From Chloroflexota bacterium (GTDB lineage Bacteria; Chloroflexota; Anaerolineae; Anaerolineales; Anaerolineaceae), in the NCBI GenBank assembly GCA_029777225.1, contig JAKOSR010000037.1, forward strand, positions 1-20,163: a DNA stretch of 20,163 bases, read 5' to 3'. The notes beneath the pieces are model-generated. The model ran no database searches. It saw only the letters and a list, made by a program, of their open reading frames with translations, and was not told where the DNA came from. A program made the translations under genes and the position numbers. Positions 1-7,765 of this stretch are shown one piece after another; position 1 is the first letter of the stretch, and each line of letters opens with the position of its first letter.

Positions 1-1
1 A

Positions 2-190
2 GAACAGGAATTAGCGCTCATTCAACAAAAGATTGACAACTTGAGAGCGAATCTCGAAGCCCAGGGAATCCGTTTCTACGTCATTATTCCACCCAACAAG
101 GAGACCATTTACCCGGAAAGGGTGCCGGTTGAGGTACGGGACCTTATTCTCCAGTTTTGGGCCGGAAGCGCTGCTGGACCGCCTGTCTGA
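2..190 (+). pseudogene. C-terminal fragment of an SGNH/AlgJ-AlgX-like O-acyltransferase accessory protein, broken
   Basis: This frame is open from the window edge to a TGA at 188-190. It reads as a helical stretch, then a strand ending in IIPPNKETIYPERVP. That pattern (hydrophobic strand, P-x-K, then a YPE-x-x-P element) is typical of the SGNH-hydrolase-like domain of AlgJ/AlgX/DltD-type proteins, which work with MBOAT acyltransferases at the cell surface. After about position 135 the frame loses any family resemblance (FWAGSAAGPPV, stop), while the +1 frame becomes the interior of an adenylating enzyme. The SGNH gene therefore appears joined out of frame to a different gene. An MBOAT gene lies 1.5 kb downstream, so the fragment plausibly belongs to the same locus. 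The break may be a real deletion or an assembly join. The family call rests on a short segment. Confidence 0.5.
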
Positions 191-1481
191 TGGGGCAGCG
201 AGCGCGGTTGTTACCAACCAAAAATCCCTGCGCAAGTTGGACGAGGTTTGGCCGCTGCTTCCCGCTCTGCGGGTTGTTTTCCTGGTGGACGTACCAGAAC
301 ACCTCTCGGAGCGCGTGGTCAGTCTGCCGCGATTATTGGCCGAGGCGGGTGAGACGTTTGAGGCTTTCCCTGCCAGACCGGACACCCCATCCGTGATTCA
401 TTACACTTCCGGTTCAACCGGAAAACCCAAGGGAGTGCAGCACGTTCATGGGTCGCTCGAGTCGCAACTGCGCTCCTTTCGGGAGGTTTTCTTTCCCAAG
501 CCTGATGACCGGTATTGGTGCACGGCCGATCACGCCTGGGTGACCGGCACGTCTTACGGTATCATCGCGCCGTTTGCCTTTGGATTGACCCAGGTGCAGT
601 ACGCGGGGGGATTCGACCCCCAAACCTGGTTTAGCATTATTGAAGAGGAAAAAGTCAACCTGCTCTACACCGCGCCAACGGTGCTGAGGATGATGATGCA
701 ATTTGAGGACGAGATTTACCAGGGTTTTGACCTTTCGGAGTTGCGGCAGATCTACAGTGTTGGTGAGCCGCTCAACCCGGAAATTTATCATTGGGGCAGG
801 CGCGTTTTAAAACATGAAATCCACGATACCTGGTTTCAGACCGAAACTGGCAGCATCATGATTGCCAACCGGCCCGGATTGGAAATCAGGCCAGGTTCCA
901 TGGGCAAACCCCTGGAGGGCATCCAGCCGGTTTTGTTGGCCGACGACTTCAGCCCGGCGCGGGTTGGAGAGGTTGGCAAGTTGGGGTTAAAGAGCGGGTG
1001 GCCTTCGATGTTCAGGGCTTATATCAACCTTCCGGATGCTTATCAGTCGAAATTCCATGGCGACATATATCTCACTGGAGACCTCGCCAGGCAGGATGAG
1101 GACGGGTATTTTTGGTTCATTGGACGTGATGACGACGTGATTAACACCGCTGGCCACCTTGTCAGCCCGTTCGAAGTGGAGAGCTCGTTATTGGAACTGC
1201 CGGCGGTGGCTGATGTGGGTGTGATTGGTGCGCCTGACGCGCTGCTTTGGGAGAAGGTGGTGGCGTTTATCGCGCTCACGCCAGCCGCTACCTGGAGCAA
1301 TGAGCTTGCCTTGCGCTTGAGGGTGCATGTTTCCAACCGGGTTTCGTCCATGGCCGCGCCGGCTGATTTCCGAATTGTGCAGAAGATTCCCAAGAATCGC
1401 AGCGGTAAGATTATGAGGCGGGTTTTGCGTGCCTGGTATGCCGGTCAGGACGCGGGTGACCTTTCGACGATGGAGGAATAA
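129..1481 (+). CDS. Acetate-CoA-ligase-type AMP-forming acyl-activating enzyme, N-terminally truncated
   Basis: This is an ANL-superfamily adenylating enzyme, which would activate a short carboxylic acid as acyl-AMP and pass it to CoA or a carrier thiol. The phosphate-binding loop YTSGSTGKPKG is near residues 92-102. WCTADHAWVTGTSYG, TAPTVLRMMM and SVGEPLNPEIYHWG follow, as in AcsA-type acetyl-CoA synthetases. Also visible are the FQTETG motif, the LTGD...GRDDDVI hinge region, and NRSGKI with the C-terminal catalytic lysine near residue 427. Family members usually have about 550-580 residues, so roughly 120 N-terminal residues are missing. The TTG at 129 only marks where homology begins, because upstream DNA in this frame is open to 45 but belongs to another gene. 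The stop overlaps the ATG of the carrier gene by one base (TAATG), which suggests coupled translation. Probably non-functional as it stands unless the join is an assembly error. Confidence 0.85.
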   Translation: MRYGTLFSSFGPEALLDRLSDGAASAVVTNQKSLRKLDEVWPLLPALRVVFLVDVPEHLSERVVSLPRLLAEAGETFEAFPARPDTPSVIHYTSGSTGKPKGVQHVHGSLESQLRSFREVFFPKPDDRYWCTADHAWVTGTSYGIIAPFAFGLTQVQYAGGFDPQTWFSIIEEEKVNLLYTAPTVLRMMMQFEDEIYQGFDLSELRQIYSVGEPLNPEIYHWGRRVLKHEIHDTWFQTETGSIMIANRPGLEIRPGSMGKPLEGIQPVLLADDFSPARVGEVGKLGLKSGWPSMFRAYINLPDAYQSKFHGDIYLTGDLARQDEDGYFWFIGRDDDVINTAGHLVSPFEVESSLLELPAVADVGVIGAPDALLWEKVVAFIALTPAATWSNELALRLRVHVSNRVSSMAAPADFRIVQKIPKNRSGKIMRRVLRAWYAGQDAGDLSTMEE

Positions 1482-1714
1482 TGATTGACTTTGATTCATT
1501 AAACGAGGTTTTTGTGATGGTTTTCCAGGACCCGGAAATTCGCATATCCGCGGAGACCACCGCGGATGATATCGACGGTTGGGATTCCCTTTCGCACGTC
1601 ATCCTGATCAGCGCCATCGAGGACAAGTACCAAATCACCTTCACGCAACGCGAAATCCTGCGTTTCCGCTGCGTGGGCGACATGTTGAACTGCATCAACC
1701 AAAAGCTTTCCTAA
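1481..1714 (+). CDS. Acyl carrier protein (phosphopantetheine carrier)
   Basis: This 77-residue acidic, helical protein has the GWDSLSHV motif, in which Ser36 would receive the 4'-phosphopantetheine arm. Length and motif fit a stand-alone acyl or DltC-like carrier protein. It starts inside the stop codon of the adenylating enzyme and ends 4 bases before the MBOAT start, so the three genes form a tight operon. The arrangement suggests it takes the activated acyl group from the ligase and presents it to the MBOAT protein, rather than serving general fatty-acid synthesis (no fab genes are nearby). That role is inferred from context; the carrier identity is secure. Confidence 0.88.
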   Translation: MIDFDSLNEVFVMVFQDPEIRISAETTADDIDGWDSLSHVILISAIEDKYQITFTQREILRFRCVGDMLNCINQKLS

Positions 1715-1718
1715 CCCG

Positions 1719-3176
1719 ATGACCTTCCTCTCCCCTACGTTCCTATTCCTGTTCCTGCCGGTTTTCCTGGTCGTTTACACGCTTTTCAGGCGGGAATGGC
1801 GCGGCCTTGTCCTGCTGGCAGCCAGCCTAGTGTTTATCGCATTCCAAAGCAAGTTTTACGCGGCCTTTTATGTTGGTTACCTGTTGGTAAACTACCTTTT
1901 TGGGCGATGGCTGGAAAAGGCCCGTGACGAGGACAAATCGCGCAAATGGGCGCTGTCCATTAGCGTCATGATAAATGTTCTGTTGTTGGTGGGATTTAAG
2001 TTGCTGCTGCAGTACAAAGCGGACATCCTGGCTTGGAACCCGGGAGACGCATTCGGATTGAACCGTTGGCTTCGAGCCTTTGCCTTGCCTATTGGTTTTT
2101 CCTACACCGCCTTCCAAATCATCGCGTATCTCATTGATGTTGCCAACGAAATTACGGATAGCGAAAAGAACTTGCTGCGCTTCGCGAACTTTACGTTGAT
2201 GTTCCCCAAGATGTTATCGGGCCCCATCGAGCGCTACCGGGACATCCATACCGAGCTCGCCGATACCCCTGAGAGTTTTGAACAAATCGCCAACGGCCTA
2301 AGGCGATTTATCGTGGGTCTCGGCAAGAAAGTGCTCATCGCGGACGTTGTCGGGAAGGTGGTTGGGCAAGTCTTCGCCCTGGATTCCCCAAATATCGGAC
2401 CGGCTTATGCCTGGTTCGCTCTGGTGGGTTTCGCCATCCAGCTCTATTTCGATTTTTCGGGCTACGCGGACATGGCCATCGGAATCGGCCAGATGATGGG
2501 TTTCAGCTTCGCGGAAAATTTTAATTATCCATACATCGCGAAAAGCGTTGGCGAGTTTTGGCGGCGTTGGCACATTACCCTTTCCAGTTGGTTTCGCGAT
2601 TACATTTTTCTACCAATCGAGATTTCCCAACGTCGCAATCGCCGCATCCCACAGCAAGCCAACCTGCTGCTCATCTTCGTCCTCACTGGTTTGTGGCATG
2701 GGCTTACGCTCAACTTTGTTATTTGGGGCTGTCTCTTCGCGATGGCGATGATCTTGGAATCCAGTTTTTCAGGCAAGTGGTTAAAGAAATTGTGGACCCC
2801 ACTTCAGCATGTCTGGACCCTGGGTTGGGTTTTAGTGGCGTGGGTATTCTTCAGGTCACCTAATCTCTTGTTCGCGATTAAATTCTTCCGTTCTCTACTG
2901 GGACTTAAGCCAGCGGTTGATTATCCTTTTAGCCAACTTATCCCCTTCGGCCTGATCGATAACTCCACGTGGATAGCGCTCGCGCTCGGTATCTTATTGG
3001 CTCTACCGCTCGGAAAGATGCTTAATCAATGGATTAGCCAAAGGCTGGCAGGCAGGCCGAAACTGGAATTAGCATGGCTTATCGTCCGGGATGTGCTGCT
3101 CATGGTTCTGTTGGTGGCGTCTGTGGCCATGATCGCGTCCTCGGGTTTCACGCCCGGGGTGTATGAACAGTTCTAA
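1719..3176 (+). CDS. MBOAT-family membrane O-acyltransferase (AlgI/DltB-like)
   Basis: This 485-residue polytopic membrane protein starts with hydrophobic segments (SPTFLFLFLPVFLVVYTLF) and has about ten predicted spans. The MBOAT signature is present: FWRRWHITLSSWFRDYIFLP with His285, and LTGLWHGLTLNFVIWG with the conserved catalytic His327. Size and motifs match AlgI (alginate O-acetylation) and DltB (D-alanylation) relatives, which move an acyl group across the membrane onto an extracytoplasmic polymer, usually with an SGNH partner. Here the gene follows a ligase and a carrier, like dltA-dltC-dltB in function but with an acetate-type ligase. The acceptor polymer cannot be told from sequence. 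It ends before a bidirectional terminator. Confidence 0.92.
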   Translation: MTFLSPTFLFLFLPVFLVVYTLFRREWRGLVLLAASLVFIAFQSKFYAAFYVGYLLVNYLFGRWLEKARDEDKSRKWALSISVMINVLLLVGFKLLLQYKADILAWNPGDAFGLNRWLRAFALPIGFSYTAFQIIAYLIDVANEITDSEKNLLRFANFTLMFPKMLSGPIERYRDIHTELADTPESFEQIANGLRRFIVGLGKKVLIADVVGKVVGQVFALDSPNIGPAYAWFALVGFAIQLYFDFSGYADMAIGIGQMMGFSFAENFNYPYIAKSVGEFWRRWHITLSSWFRDYIFLPIEISQRRNRRIPQQANLLLIFVLTGLWHGLTLNFVIWGCLFAMAMILESSFSGKWLKKLWTPLQHVWTLGWVLVAWVFFRSPNLLFAIKFFRSLLGLKPAVDYPFSQLIPFGLIDNSTWIALALGILLALPLGKMLNQWISQRLAGRPKLELAWLIVRDVLLMVLLVASVAMIASSGFTPGVYEQF

Positions 3177-3246
3177 CTTTCTGGTGATTTTTTCCCCACA
3201 TCGACGCTGTTTTATTTTTTAAAACCCAAAGCTGTTTAATACAGAA

Positions 3247-3268
3247 AGGGCGGGATTACTCCCGCCCT
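3247..3268. terminator. Bidirectional intrinsic terminator between convergent genes
   Basis: A perfect 9-bp stem AGGGCGGGA / TCCCGCCCT with the loop TTAC lies between the MBOAT gene (plus) and the lipoprotein gene (minus). T-rich tracts are modest on both sides, so it is probably shared by both transcripts. Confidence 0.7.
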
Positions 3269-3287
3269 GCTGTCTGTTTGCAAATGG

Positions 3288-4157
3288 CTATGGCACGTCA
3301 ATCATGACGTAGTCATATTTGACAATGATCGGCAGGTTTTGGAACGAGGAAACCCCAATCCCAACCTGGCCATCGGGCAGTTTATAAGTGTTATCCTTAA
3401 CCGTCCGTTCGAGCACGCCGTTGATGTACAGGCTGAGCTCATTGCCCTCACAAATGGCTGAGTATACGTTGGTGTCGCGTCCGGTTTTGATGTTTTTGGA
3501 ACCGCCATCGTAGAGGGTCCGGTACTCACCGTAGTACTCGGAGTAAACCAGGATGTCATACACACCACTGTTATAGACATTAAATTCGTACCATCCCTCG
3601 GCATCCGTGTAGCGGCAAATCAGGCTGATGTTGTTGTCGTTTTGACCGCGGTTTTCAGCCTGGGCCTGGAGGTACACATCACCGTAGATATAGTCATCGT
3701 AGAGCAGGTAGACCCATTGGTTGTCGCCTTCCAGGTCAAAGACCATTTGGCCGTTTTCGGTATACAGGTCCATTTTCTCCTCGTCACCGCTGGTCGTGAA
3801 GTAGGACCAGTTAGCCGGGGCGGAGTCAAACTCTTCCGTGTAGTAGGGAACGGACGTTTCCTCGACCACCGGCGCTTCAGTGGGCGCGGCGGTCGGCTGG
3901 GGGAACGGGGTGGGTGATGGCTGCGGTATAGCGGTTGGGGGCTCCGTTGGAGGCGTGGTGGGGGCCACGGTTGGCACTTCAGTCGGAGGCACAGTCGGCT
4001 GGACGGGTGGCTGGGTTGGCTCCTGGGGGACCTGGGTTGGGACAGGCGGCTGGGTGGCTGTCGCGTCCGGGCTTTTGGTTGAGGTGATACAGGCAAGGGA
4101 AACAAGCAAAATAAAAGCTAACAGGAACAGTAAGGAAAACTGCGGTCTAGTCTTCAT
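3288..4157 (-). CDS. Secreted lipoprotein with Pro/Thr-rich spacer and LamG/DUF1080-like C-terminal domain
   Basis: The 289-residue product begins with KTR and a hydrophobic stretch ending in LLVSLAC, giving a lipoprotein signal with the lipidated cysteine at about residue 23. Residues 30-100 are a low-complexity Pro/Thr/Gln spacer (repeated PTxxP, PPTE), typical of surface-anchored lipoproteins. The C-terminal 180 residues (from YYTEEFDSAPANWSYF) are rich in aromatic and Gly residues with alternating strands, including GWYEFNVYNSG and SLYINGVLERTVKDNTY. This resembles the concanavalin-like jelly-roll fold of LamG/DUF1080 proteins, which often bind glycans. No catalytic residues can be assigned. 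A good ribosome site (GGAGG at 4163-4167) supports the ATG start. The ligand is unknown and the fold call is by pattern only. Confidence 0.8.
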   Translation of the reverse strand: MKTRPQFSLLFLLAFILLVSLACITSTKSPDATATQPPVPTQVPQEPTQPPVQPTVPPTEVPTVAPTTPPTEPPTAIPQPSPTPFPQPTAAPTEAPVVEETSVPYYTEEFDSAPANWSYFTTSGDEEKMDLYTENGQMVFDLEGDNQWVYLLYDDYIYGDVYLQAQAENRGQNDNNISLICRYTDAEGWYEFNVYNSGVYDILVYSEYYGEYRTLYDGGSKNIKTGRDTNVYSAICEGNELSLYINGVLERTVKDNTYKLPDGQVGIGVSSFQNLPIIVKYDYVMIDVP

Positions 4158-4384
4158 GCGCGCCTCCGGTTTCGCGGTATGGTCTTTGGGTTGTTTAAGG
4201 ATCGAACGAATGCAATAACTATAACATTTTTTACAGTAATTTGTGTAATTATCATATCCTGCAAAAGGTTAAAAAAGTGAAATGTAGGGGTGTTTTTTTG
4301 CTGGGTATCGCGGGCCAATAGGCCGTATCCAAAAAGGGACCCATTGGCTGGGTTCCAAATCGCGCTGGTGGACAGAAAAGAAAA

Positions 4385-4406
4385 AACCCTCCCCGAAGGG
4401 AGGGTT
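4385..4406 (-). terminator. Intrinsic terminator of the bacterioferritin gene
   Basis: A perfect 9-bp stem AACCCTCCC / GGGAGGGTT with the loop CGAA lies 18 bases beyond the bacterioferritin stop codon. On the minus strand it is followed by a T-rich tract (the A run at 4377-4386). This is a textbook rho-independent terminator. Confidence 0.9.
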
Positions 4407-4423
4407 CATACAGCGTTGTCGGA

Positions 4424-4897
4424 CTAACCTTCCGTGGTTAGGGTGGTCAGGTACAGGCCCAGGCCCATTTGCTCGACCTTACTCTGTTCGCTCTCAATCT
4501 CGTCGATATGAGATTCTTCATCCTTCAGGATGCCGTCCAGCAGTTCCTTGGTGCCATTGTCGGCGGCTTCAACGCACAGCTTGATGGCGGCATTGTAAGC
4601 TTTGATGGCGTCAAATTCGGCTTCGTGGTCATTGCCCAAAATCTTGGTGACATCGCTGCCGATGTGGATTTTGTTCAGGCTGCTGACAATCGGAATGCCC
4701 TCAAGGAAGAGAATGCGGCCGATGAGTTTCTCGGCGTGTTTCATCTCGGTGATGGCGCGTTTTTCAACCATTTCATGCAACGCGGGATAACCCCAGTCTT
4801 CGCCCATTTCGGAATGGACCATGTACTGGTTGATGGCGGTGAGCTCGTCCGCGAGCAGCGCATTCAAAGTTTCAATAACTTTTTCGTTCCCTTTCAT
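4424..4897 (-). CDS. bfr: Bacterioferritin
   Basis: This iron-storage protein assembles into a hollow 24-subunit shell that oxidises Fe(II) and stores it as ferric mineral. Translated from the ATG at 4897 it is 157 residues, close to the 158 of E. coli Bfr, and it aligns with that protein without gaps at the key sites. The ferroxidase ligands Glu18, Glu51, His54, Glu94, Glu127 and His130 are all present, and Met52, the haem-binding methionine, is kept. An in-frame GTG two codons upstream was rejected as the start because the ribosome site AGAGG would then touch it; from the ATG the spacing is 7 bases and the protein begins MKG, as in the family. It is a single-gene unit with its own terminator. 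The window also encodes haem proteins, so iron use is substantial. Confidence 0.96.
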   Translation of the reverse strand: MKGNEKVIETLNALLADELTAINQYMVHSEMGEDWGYPALHEMVEKRAITEMKHAEKLIGRILFLEGIPIVSSLNKIHIGSDVTKILGNDHEAEFDAIKAYNAAIKLCVEAADNGTKELLDGILKDEESHIDEIESEQSKVEQMGLGLYLTTLTTEG

Positions 4898-5102
4898 TTT
4901 CACACCTCTTTTGTTTGGTATCGTTACGGCCGGCTGCCAGGATGACCTTCACCCTCCAACAGCCCTTGGTCGCTCTTCGATGATTTTACCACACTCAGCA
5001 CCCGCCGGCTTCCTAACCTGGCCGCCACCAGCCAGTGCTAACCGTTGTTTTTCCCTCGCGCGCGGCAATAATTGCCCCTCGCGCTCCCCGGTAAAAGCCT
5101 TG

Positions 5103-5108
5103 TATAAT
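5103..5108 (+). promoter_or_regulatory. Candidate -10 box upstream of the acyltransferase gene
   Basis: A perfect TATAAT lies 52 bases before the ATG at 5161. No good -35 is found at 16-18 bases, so confidence is limited. If used, transcription would start near 5115. That makes the in-frame ATG at 5110 an unlikely start codon. Confidence 0.4.
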
Positions 5109-5160
5109 TATGCCCTGTCTGGGCAGCCTGCCAAGCCAAATCTTATTAACCGGAGCATTC

Positions 5161-6486
5161 ATGGGTTTATTTACCGACAACGTCATGGGGAAGTACAACC
5201 TCACACTGGCTGAGACGCCGATTGAGGCCTTTCCCCGCTATGATTTCAACAAGCCTGTGCCTCCCCAGGCCCGCTACCTGACGCCAGTGGCCTGGCTTTT
5301 AAGCCTGCCGGCCGTGCTTAAACACCGTTCGCGCATTCAACGCAAGCTGAAAGGGCTCAAACCGCCCTACCTGCTGCTCTGTAACCACAACTCCTTCCTC
5401 GATTTCAAGGTGCTTACCATGGCCATCTGGCCCCGCCGGGCCAATTACGTGGTCGCGCTGGATGGCTTCATCGGCCGTGAGGGCATCATGCGCGCGGTGG
5501 GCTGCATCTCCAAGCGCAAGTTCGTCAGCGATGTGCTGGTGGTGCGCCAGGTGGCCAGGTTGTTGGCCCAAAAGCAGGTGGTGGTGGTCTACCCCGAGGC
5601 GCGTTATTCGCTCATCGGCACCAACGCGGTGCTGCCAGAGTCGTTTGGTAAGCTGTTGCGCCACCTGAAAGTTCCGGTGGCCACGCTGATGTGCCACGGA
5701 CATCACGTGGCCGAGCCGTCCTGGAACCAAAAGAACCGGGGCACGCCCACCTCCGCTGAGCTGGAATTTCTCTTTTCCAGCGAAGACGTGCAAAAACTCT
5801 CCTCCGAAGAGATCCTGGAGCGCGTGTATGCACGCATGACCTTCGATGATTTTGCCTGGCGGCGCGAAAACAAGGTGGCAGTGGAAGCCCCGGACCGCGC
5901 TGAGCATCTTCATCGCGTGCTTTACCAGTGCCCGCATTGCAAAACTGAGTACCGTATGACCAGCGCTGGCGCGCGGTTGCAGTGCGAGGCTTGTGGCAAA
6001 ACCTGGGAAATGGACCCCTATGGCGTGTTGACCGCGTTGGAGGGCGAGACCGAGTTTTCGCACGCGCCGGATTGGTACGAGTGGCAGCGCAGGCAAGTGC
6101 GCGCGGAAGTCGCTACCGGCCAATACGCGCTTGAGTGCGAGGTGTTGATTGATTCCCTGCCGGATAGCAAGGGCTTCGTGCAGATGGGCAAGGGAACGCT
6201 AAGGCACGATGCCAACGGCTTTGTGCTGCGCGGGGAGCATGCCGGCCAGCCTTTTGAATTGGTTAAGGATGTGCCATCGCTGTATTCCGTGCACATCGAG
6301 TACAACTACATCGACAAGAAGCGCGACTGCATCGACCTCAGCACCATGGAAGATACCTACTTCTGCTACCCCCTCACCCGCGACGCGTCGGTCACAAAAG
6401 TGGCGTTGGCGACGGAGGAGCTCTACCAGCAATATATACTGAAAACTACCGGCAAGCTGCCGCTGGTACCCGCCTCCGCGCGTTAA
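5161..6486 (+). CDS. PlsC-type 1-acyl-glycerol-3-phosphate acyltransferase family protein with zinc ribbon
   Basis: This 441-residue protein has an N-terminal acyltransferase domain with the H-x4-D catalytic motif (NHNSFLDF, His76 and Asp81). A second block, YPEARYS (residues 144-150), corresponds to the PEG/FPEG-x-R substrate motif. It is followed at 257-278 by a CxxC...CxxC zinc ribbon (CPHC, CEAC) and a C-terminal domain of about 160 residues (from about 280) without a recognised fold. It likely acylates a lysophospholipid-like or other glycerolipid acceptor at the membrane. The added zinc ribbon and tail separate it from housekeeping PlsC (about 240 residues). Start chosen at 5161: GGAG sits 5 bases upstream, whereas the ATG at 5110 lies at the probable transcription start. 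Single-gene unit ending at a strong hairpin. The exact substrate is unknown. Confidence 0.82.
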   Translation: MGLFTDNVMGKYNLTLAETPIEAFPRYDFNKPVPPQARYLTPVAWLLSLPAVLKHRSRIQRKLKGLKPPYLLLCNHNSFLDFKVLTMAIWPRRANYVVALDGFIGREGIMRAVGCISKRKFVSDVLVVRQVARLLAQKQVVVVYPEARYSLIGTNAVLPESFGKLLRHLKVPVATLMCHGHHVAEPSWNQKNRGTPTSAELEFLFSSEDVQKLSSEEILERVYARMTFDDFAWRRENKVAVEAPDRAEHLHRVLYQCPHCKTEYRMTSAGARLQCEACGKTWEMDPYGVLTALEGETEFSHAPDWYEWQRRQVRAEVATGQYALECEVLIDSLPDSKGFVQMGKGTLRHDANGFVLRGEHAGQPFELVKDVPSLYSVHIEYNYIDKKRDCIDLSTMEDTYFCYPLTRDASVTKVALATEELYQQYILKTTGKLPLVPASAR

Positions 6487-6500
6487 ATGCAGGCACACAA

Positions 6501-6524
6501 AAGGGGCAGGCTCACCTGCCCCTT
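6501..6524. terminator. Bidirectional intrinsic terminator
   Basis: A perfect 10-bp stem AAGGGGCAGG / CCTGCCCCTT with the loop CTCA lies between the convergent acyltransferase (plus) and guanylyltransferase (minus) genes. T-rich sequence follows on both strands (TTATCTCTT on plus, TTTTGTGT on minus). Confidence 0.8.
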
Positions 6525-6568
6525 ATCTCTTGCTTGTGTATATGGCTACGCGCAGCCTACGCCACCCA

Positions 6569-7642
6569 CTAAACCAGGTCGGCGCGGCCTTCCTCTTTCA
6601 AACGCGCTACCAGCTTGCGTACCTCCCCCACCTGGTTCTTGCGGCAAATCAGCAGGGCGTCGGGCGTGTCCACCACGATTAAGTCGTCCAGCCCAATTCC
6701 GGCCACCAGGCGCGTGCCGCCCAACACCAGGCTGCCACGCGAGTTCTCCAGGATAACATCCCCCCGCGTGCTGTTGCCGTTCAGGTCCTGCGCCAGCAGG
6801 GCTTTCAGGCTGGTCCAGTTGCCCACGTCCATCCATTCCATTTCCACCGGTACCACCACCACGCGGCTGGCATGTTCCATGATGCCGTAGTCAATCGTCT
6901 GCTTGGGGATGAGCGGCCAGACCGCGTTCAGGATTTGCTGGTAATTCCCGGTCTTGATTTCATCACCTATGCGCATTAGTCCGTCGTACAGCCCGGGCAT
7001 CTGGCGCCGGAATTCTGCCAGGACGGCACTGACCTTCCAGATGAACATGCCACTGTTCCAGCAGTAGTTCCCCAGGGCCAGCATTTGCTTGGCGACCGCT
7101 TCGTTGGGCTTTTCCACGAAGCGCTCCGCGCGATAGGCCTTCAATCCGCCCACCAGCCCACCCAGCGGCTCGGCCTGCTCGATGTAGCCATATTCAACCG
7201 ATGGCCAGGAGGGGGTGATGCCCAATGTGACCAGGTAGTCATTTTGGGCGATGTCGAGCGCGGCGGCAATGGCGGAGCGAAACACCTGCGTGTGGCCGAT
7301 GTGATGGTCGGCCGTAAGCACCGCCATGGAAGCGTTGGGGTCGCGCGCGGCCAAATGGATGGCGGCCAGCCCAATGGCTGGTGCCGTGCCGCGTCCTTGC
7401 GGCTCGATAATGAAATTCTCAGGGGGGATGTTGCGTACCTGTTCCGCCAGCACACCGGCATGCTCTTCACCGGCAATCACCAGGATTTGTTCCGGGCTGA
7501 AAAGCGGGGCGAGCCTTTCCACCGCGATTTGGAACATGCTTTGGTCGGAATAAAGGCGCAGCGCGGGCTTGGGCAGGCGCTCGCGGCTCAGCGGCCACAG
7601 GCGCGTCCCCGCGCCGCCGGCCATAATCAGGGCATAATTCAT
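6569..7642 (-). CDS. manC: Mannose-1-phosphate guanylyltransferase
   Basis: It makes GDP-mannose from mannose-1-phosphate and GTP in the cytoplasm, supplying mannosyl or fucosyl units for surface glycans. The 357-residue protein is the short, single-domain form, without the fused isomerase domain of proteobacterial ManC/AlgA. The nucleotidyltransferase signature GGAGTRLWPLSR is at residues 9-20. Further blocks are EPQGRGTAPAIGLAA, LTADHHI (metal-binding Asp), FVEKP, and NSGMFIWK. A good ribosome site (GGAGG, 6 bases from the ATG) and a TATAAT at 7675-7680 support the start. It is transcribed alone, convergent with the acyltransferase. Its product could feed the same surface polymer that the MBOAT module modifies, but that link is speculative. 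Confidence 0.93.
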   Translation of the reverse strand: MNYALIMAGGAGTRLWPLSRERLPKPALRLYSDQSMFQIAVERLAPLFSPEQILVIAGEEHAGVLAEQVRNIPPENFIIEPQGRGTAPAIGLAAIHLAARDPNASMAVLTADHHIGHTQVFRSAIAAALDIAQNDYLVTLGITPSWPSVEYGYIEQAEPLGGLVGGLKAYRAERFVEKPNEAVAKQMLALGNYCWNSGMFIWKVSAVLAEFRRQMPGLYDGLMRIGDEIKTGNYQQILNAVWPLIPKQTIDYGIMEHASRVVVVPVEMEWMDVGNWTSLKALLAQDLNGNSTRGDVILENSRGSLVLGGTRLVAGIGLDDLIVVDTPDALLICRKNQVGEVRKLVARLKEEGRADLV

Positions 7643-7674
7643 GGGTTACCTCCCACGGTAAAGTTGTTACTGGA

Positions 7675-7680
7675 ATTATA
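7675..7680 (-). promoter_or_regulatory. -10 box of manC
   Basis: A perfect TATAAT on the minus strand lies 32 bases upstream of the manC ATG. The 17-bp-spaced -35 position reads TTTTTG, a weak match. It is part of the T-tract of the upstream gene's terminator, so the terminator and promoter abut. Confidence 0.5.
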
Positions 7681-7702
7681 CCCTGCGCGTCCAGAGACAA
7701 AA

Positions 7703-7731
7703 ATGGCGGCTTTTAGCACGTAAGCCGCCAT
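7703..7731 (-). terminator. Intrinsic terminator of the 713-residue gene
   Basis: A perfect 10-bp stem ATGGCGGCTT / AAGCCGCCAT with a 9-base loop is followed on the minus strand by TTTTTG. It lies 34 bases past the stop of the gene ending at 7766 and insulates it from manC. Confidence 0.85.
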
Positions 7732-7765
7732 ACCTTACCAGCATTCCTATTCTAGCAAGAAGAAC

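Noticed and set aside
5110..5160. Upstream ATG start for the PlsC-like gene
   Set aside because: It would sit at the predicted transcription start and lacks a ribosome site; the ATG at 5161 has GGAG at 5 bases.
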